This document shows, piece by piece, positions 63,645-64,000 of a DNA stretch of 64,000 bases. The notes under the pieces were generated by a model. That model was not told where the DNA came from and ran no database searches. It worked only from the letters and a program-made list of their open reading frames with translations. Each line of letters opens with the position of its first letter. The first letter of the stretch is position 1. The position numbers were made by a program, and so were the translations under genes. Source of the DNA: Photobacterium sanguinicancri (GTDB lineage: Bacteria; Pseudomonadota; Gammaproteobacteria; Enterobacterales; Vibrionaceae); NCBI RefSeq assembly GCF_024346675.1, contig NZ_AP024851.1:1783112-1847111 (forward strand), given 5' to 3'.

Positions 63645-64000
63645 ATGCGAAAGCTACTCGCGACTTCAATACTCTTAGCATCAGCCTCTTTTTCGGTTTC
63701 TGCCGAAGAGTGTGGCAAGGTAACTATTGCTGATATGAATTGGAACTCAGCAACCCTCATCGCTCATCTAGACCAATTTATTCTTGATAAAGGTTACGGC
63801 TGTGATGCCGAGCTTGTTCCTGGCGATACTATGCCAACAGGTACTTCCATGATTGAAAAAGGTGAACCCGATATTGCGCCTGAGATGTGGAGTAACTCGA
63901 TGAAAGAAGCGCTCGATCGTGGTGCGAAGGAAGGTCGACTTCAATTTGCGGGCTCAATATTTAACGAAGGTGGAGAAGAAGGTTTTTGGGTTCCAGCTTA
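63645..64000 (+). CDS. Glycine betaine/proline-type ABC substrate-binding protein (3' partial)
   Basis: The first 118 residues of a periplasmic binding protein, cut by the window end. The signal peptide is MRKLLATSILLASASFSVSA. The mature start EECGKVTIADMNWNSATLIA, then VPGDTMPTGTSMIEKGEPDI and APEMWSNSMKEAL, matches the OpuAC fold of glycine betaine and related osmolyte uptake systems. AAGGAA precedes the ATG. The permease and ATPase genes should lie to the right. Choline, betaine or another quaternary amine may be the ligand; the aromatic cage cannot be judged from the visible part. Confidence 0.88.
   Translation, partial: MRKLLATSILLASASFSVSAEECGKVTIADMNWNSATLIAHLDQFILDKGYGCDAELVPGDTMPTGTSMIEKGEPDIAPEMWSNSMKEALDRGAKEGRLQFAGSIFNEGGEEGFWVPA

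Overview
The window looks like a chromosomal segment of a marine gammaproteobacterium of the Vibrionaceae (Photobacterium or a close Vibrio relative). The reasons are an AcfD-type M60 lipoprotein, a YjaB-like acetyltransferase, a DctB/DctD-style two-component pair, KdgM-type and OprB-type porins, moderate GC, and above all a complete alginate catabolism locus. No rRNA, tRNA, CRISPR array, insertion sequence or prophage is visible. The species call is an inference from gene content only.

Layout. 1-3.1 kb: a 5'-truncated sensor kinase and a response regulator whose sigma-54 domain has lost its activating motifs. 3.2-5.5 kb: a LysR remnant beside a pentanucleotide repeat, then a metal-efflux-type permease, a thioredoxin-like protein and an ECF sigma factor. 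5.6-15.8 kb: single genes (a divergent oxidoreductase, AcfD, an alpha/beta hydrolase, an acetyltransferase, a nucleotidyltransferase, a small CxxC protein). 16.1-21.5 kb: an M19 dipeptidase-like protein with a broken metal motif, an AraC regulator, an OprB-type porin and an Old Yellow Enzyme. 21.7-27.3 kb: two unknown small proteins, then a SigZ-type sigma factor with a C-S lyase, an amino-acid/cation symporter, a rhodanese and a glutathione transferase; two of these genes share an unusual promoter-like element. 27.4-30.0 kb: a DcuC-like carrier with peptidase T. 30.3-32.4 kb: a NifU-like scaffold and a GGGtGRT protein of unknown function, preceded by a fluoride riboswitch.

32.6-55.4 kb is the alginate/oligoalginate utilisation locus. 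It encodes two sodium/solute symporters, an iron-dependent alcohol dehydrogenase, a periplasmic alginate lyase (PF05426) with a KdgM porin, a short-chain dehydrogenase (probable DEH reductase), two FCD-type GntR regulators, a MATE exporter, two tandem PL17 oligoalginate lyases, KdgF, KDG kinase and KDPG aldolase. Oligomers would enter through the porin, be cut in the periplasm, be imported by the symporters, be cut to monomers by the PL17 enzymes, be linearised by KdgF and reduced to KDG, and then pass through KdgK and Eda to pyruvate and glyceraldehyde 3-phosphate. A recurrent palindrome, TTGTANTACAA, lies in front of nearly every catabolic unit and probably marks the operator of the GntR regulators. 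A CBS/DUF294 protein and a DnaQ-like exonuclease sit inside the locus without an obvious metabolic link.

55.6-64.0 kb: a di-haem cytochrome c peroxidase lipoprotein, two GH13 alpha-amylases (one cytoplasmic, one exported) flanking an unusual protein that joins a LacI-type sugar-binding domain to GGDEF and EAL domains, and the start of a glycine-betaine-type ABC binding protein cut by the window end.

The strongest leads are the fluoride riboswitch in front of the NifU-like/GGGtGRT pair, the alginate operator family, the LacI-GGDEF-EAL protein between the amylases, and the degenerate DctD-like regulator.
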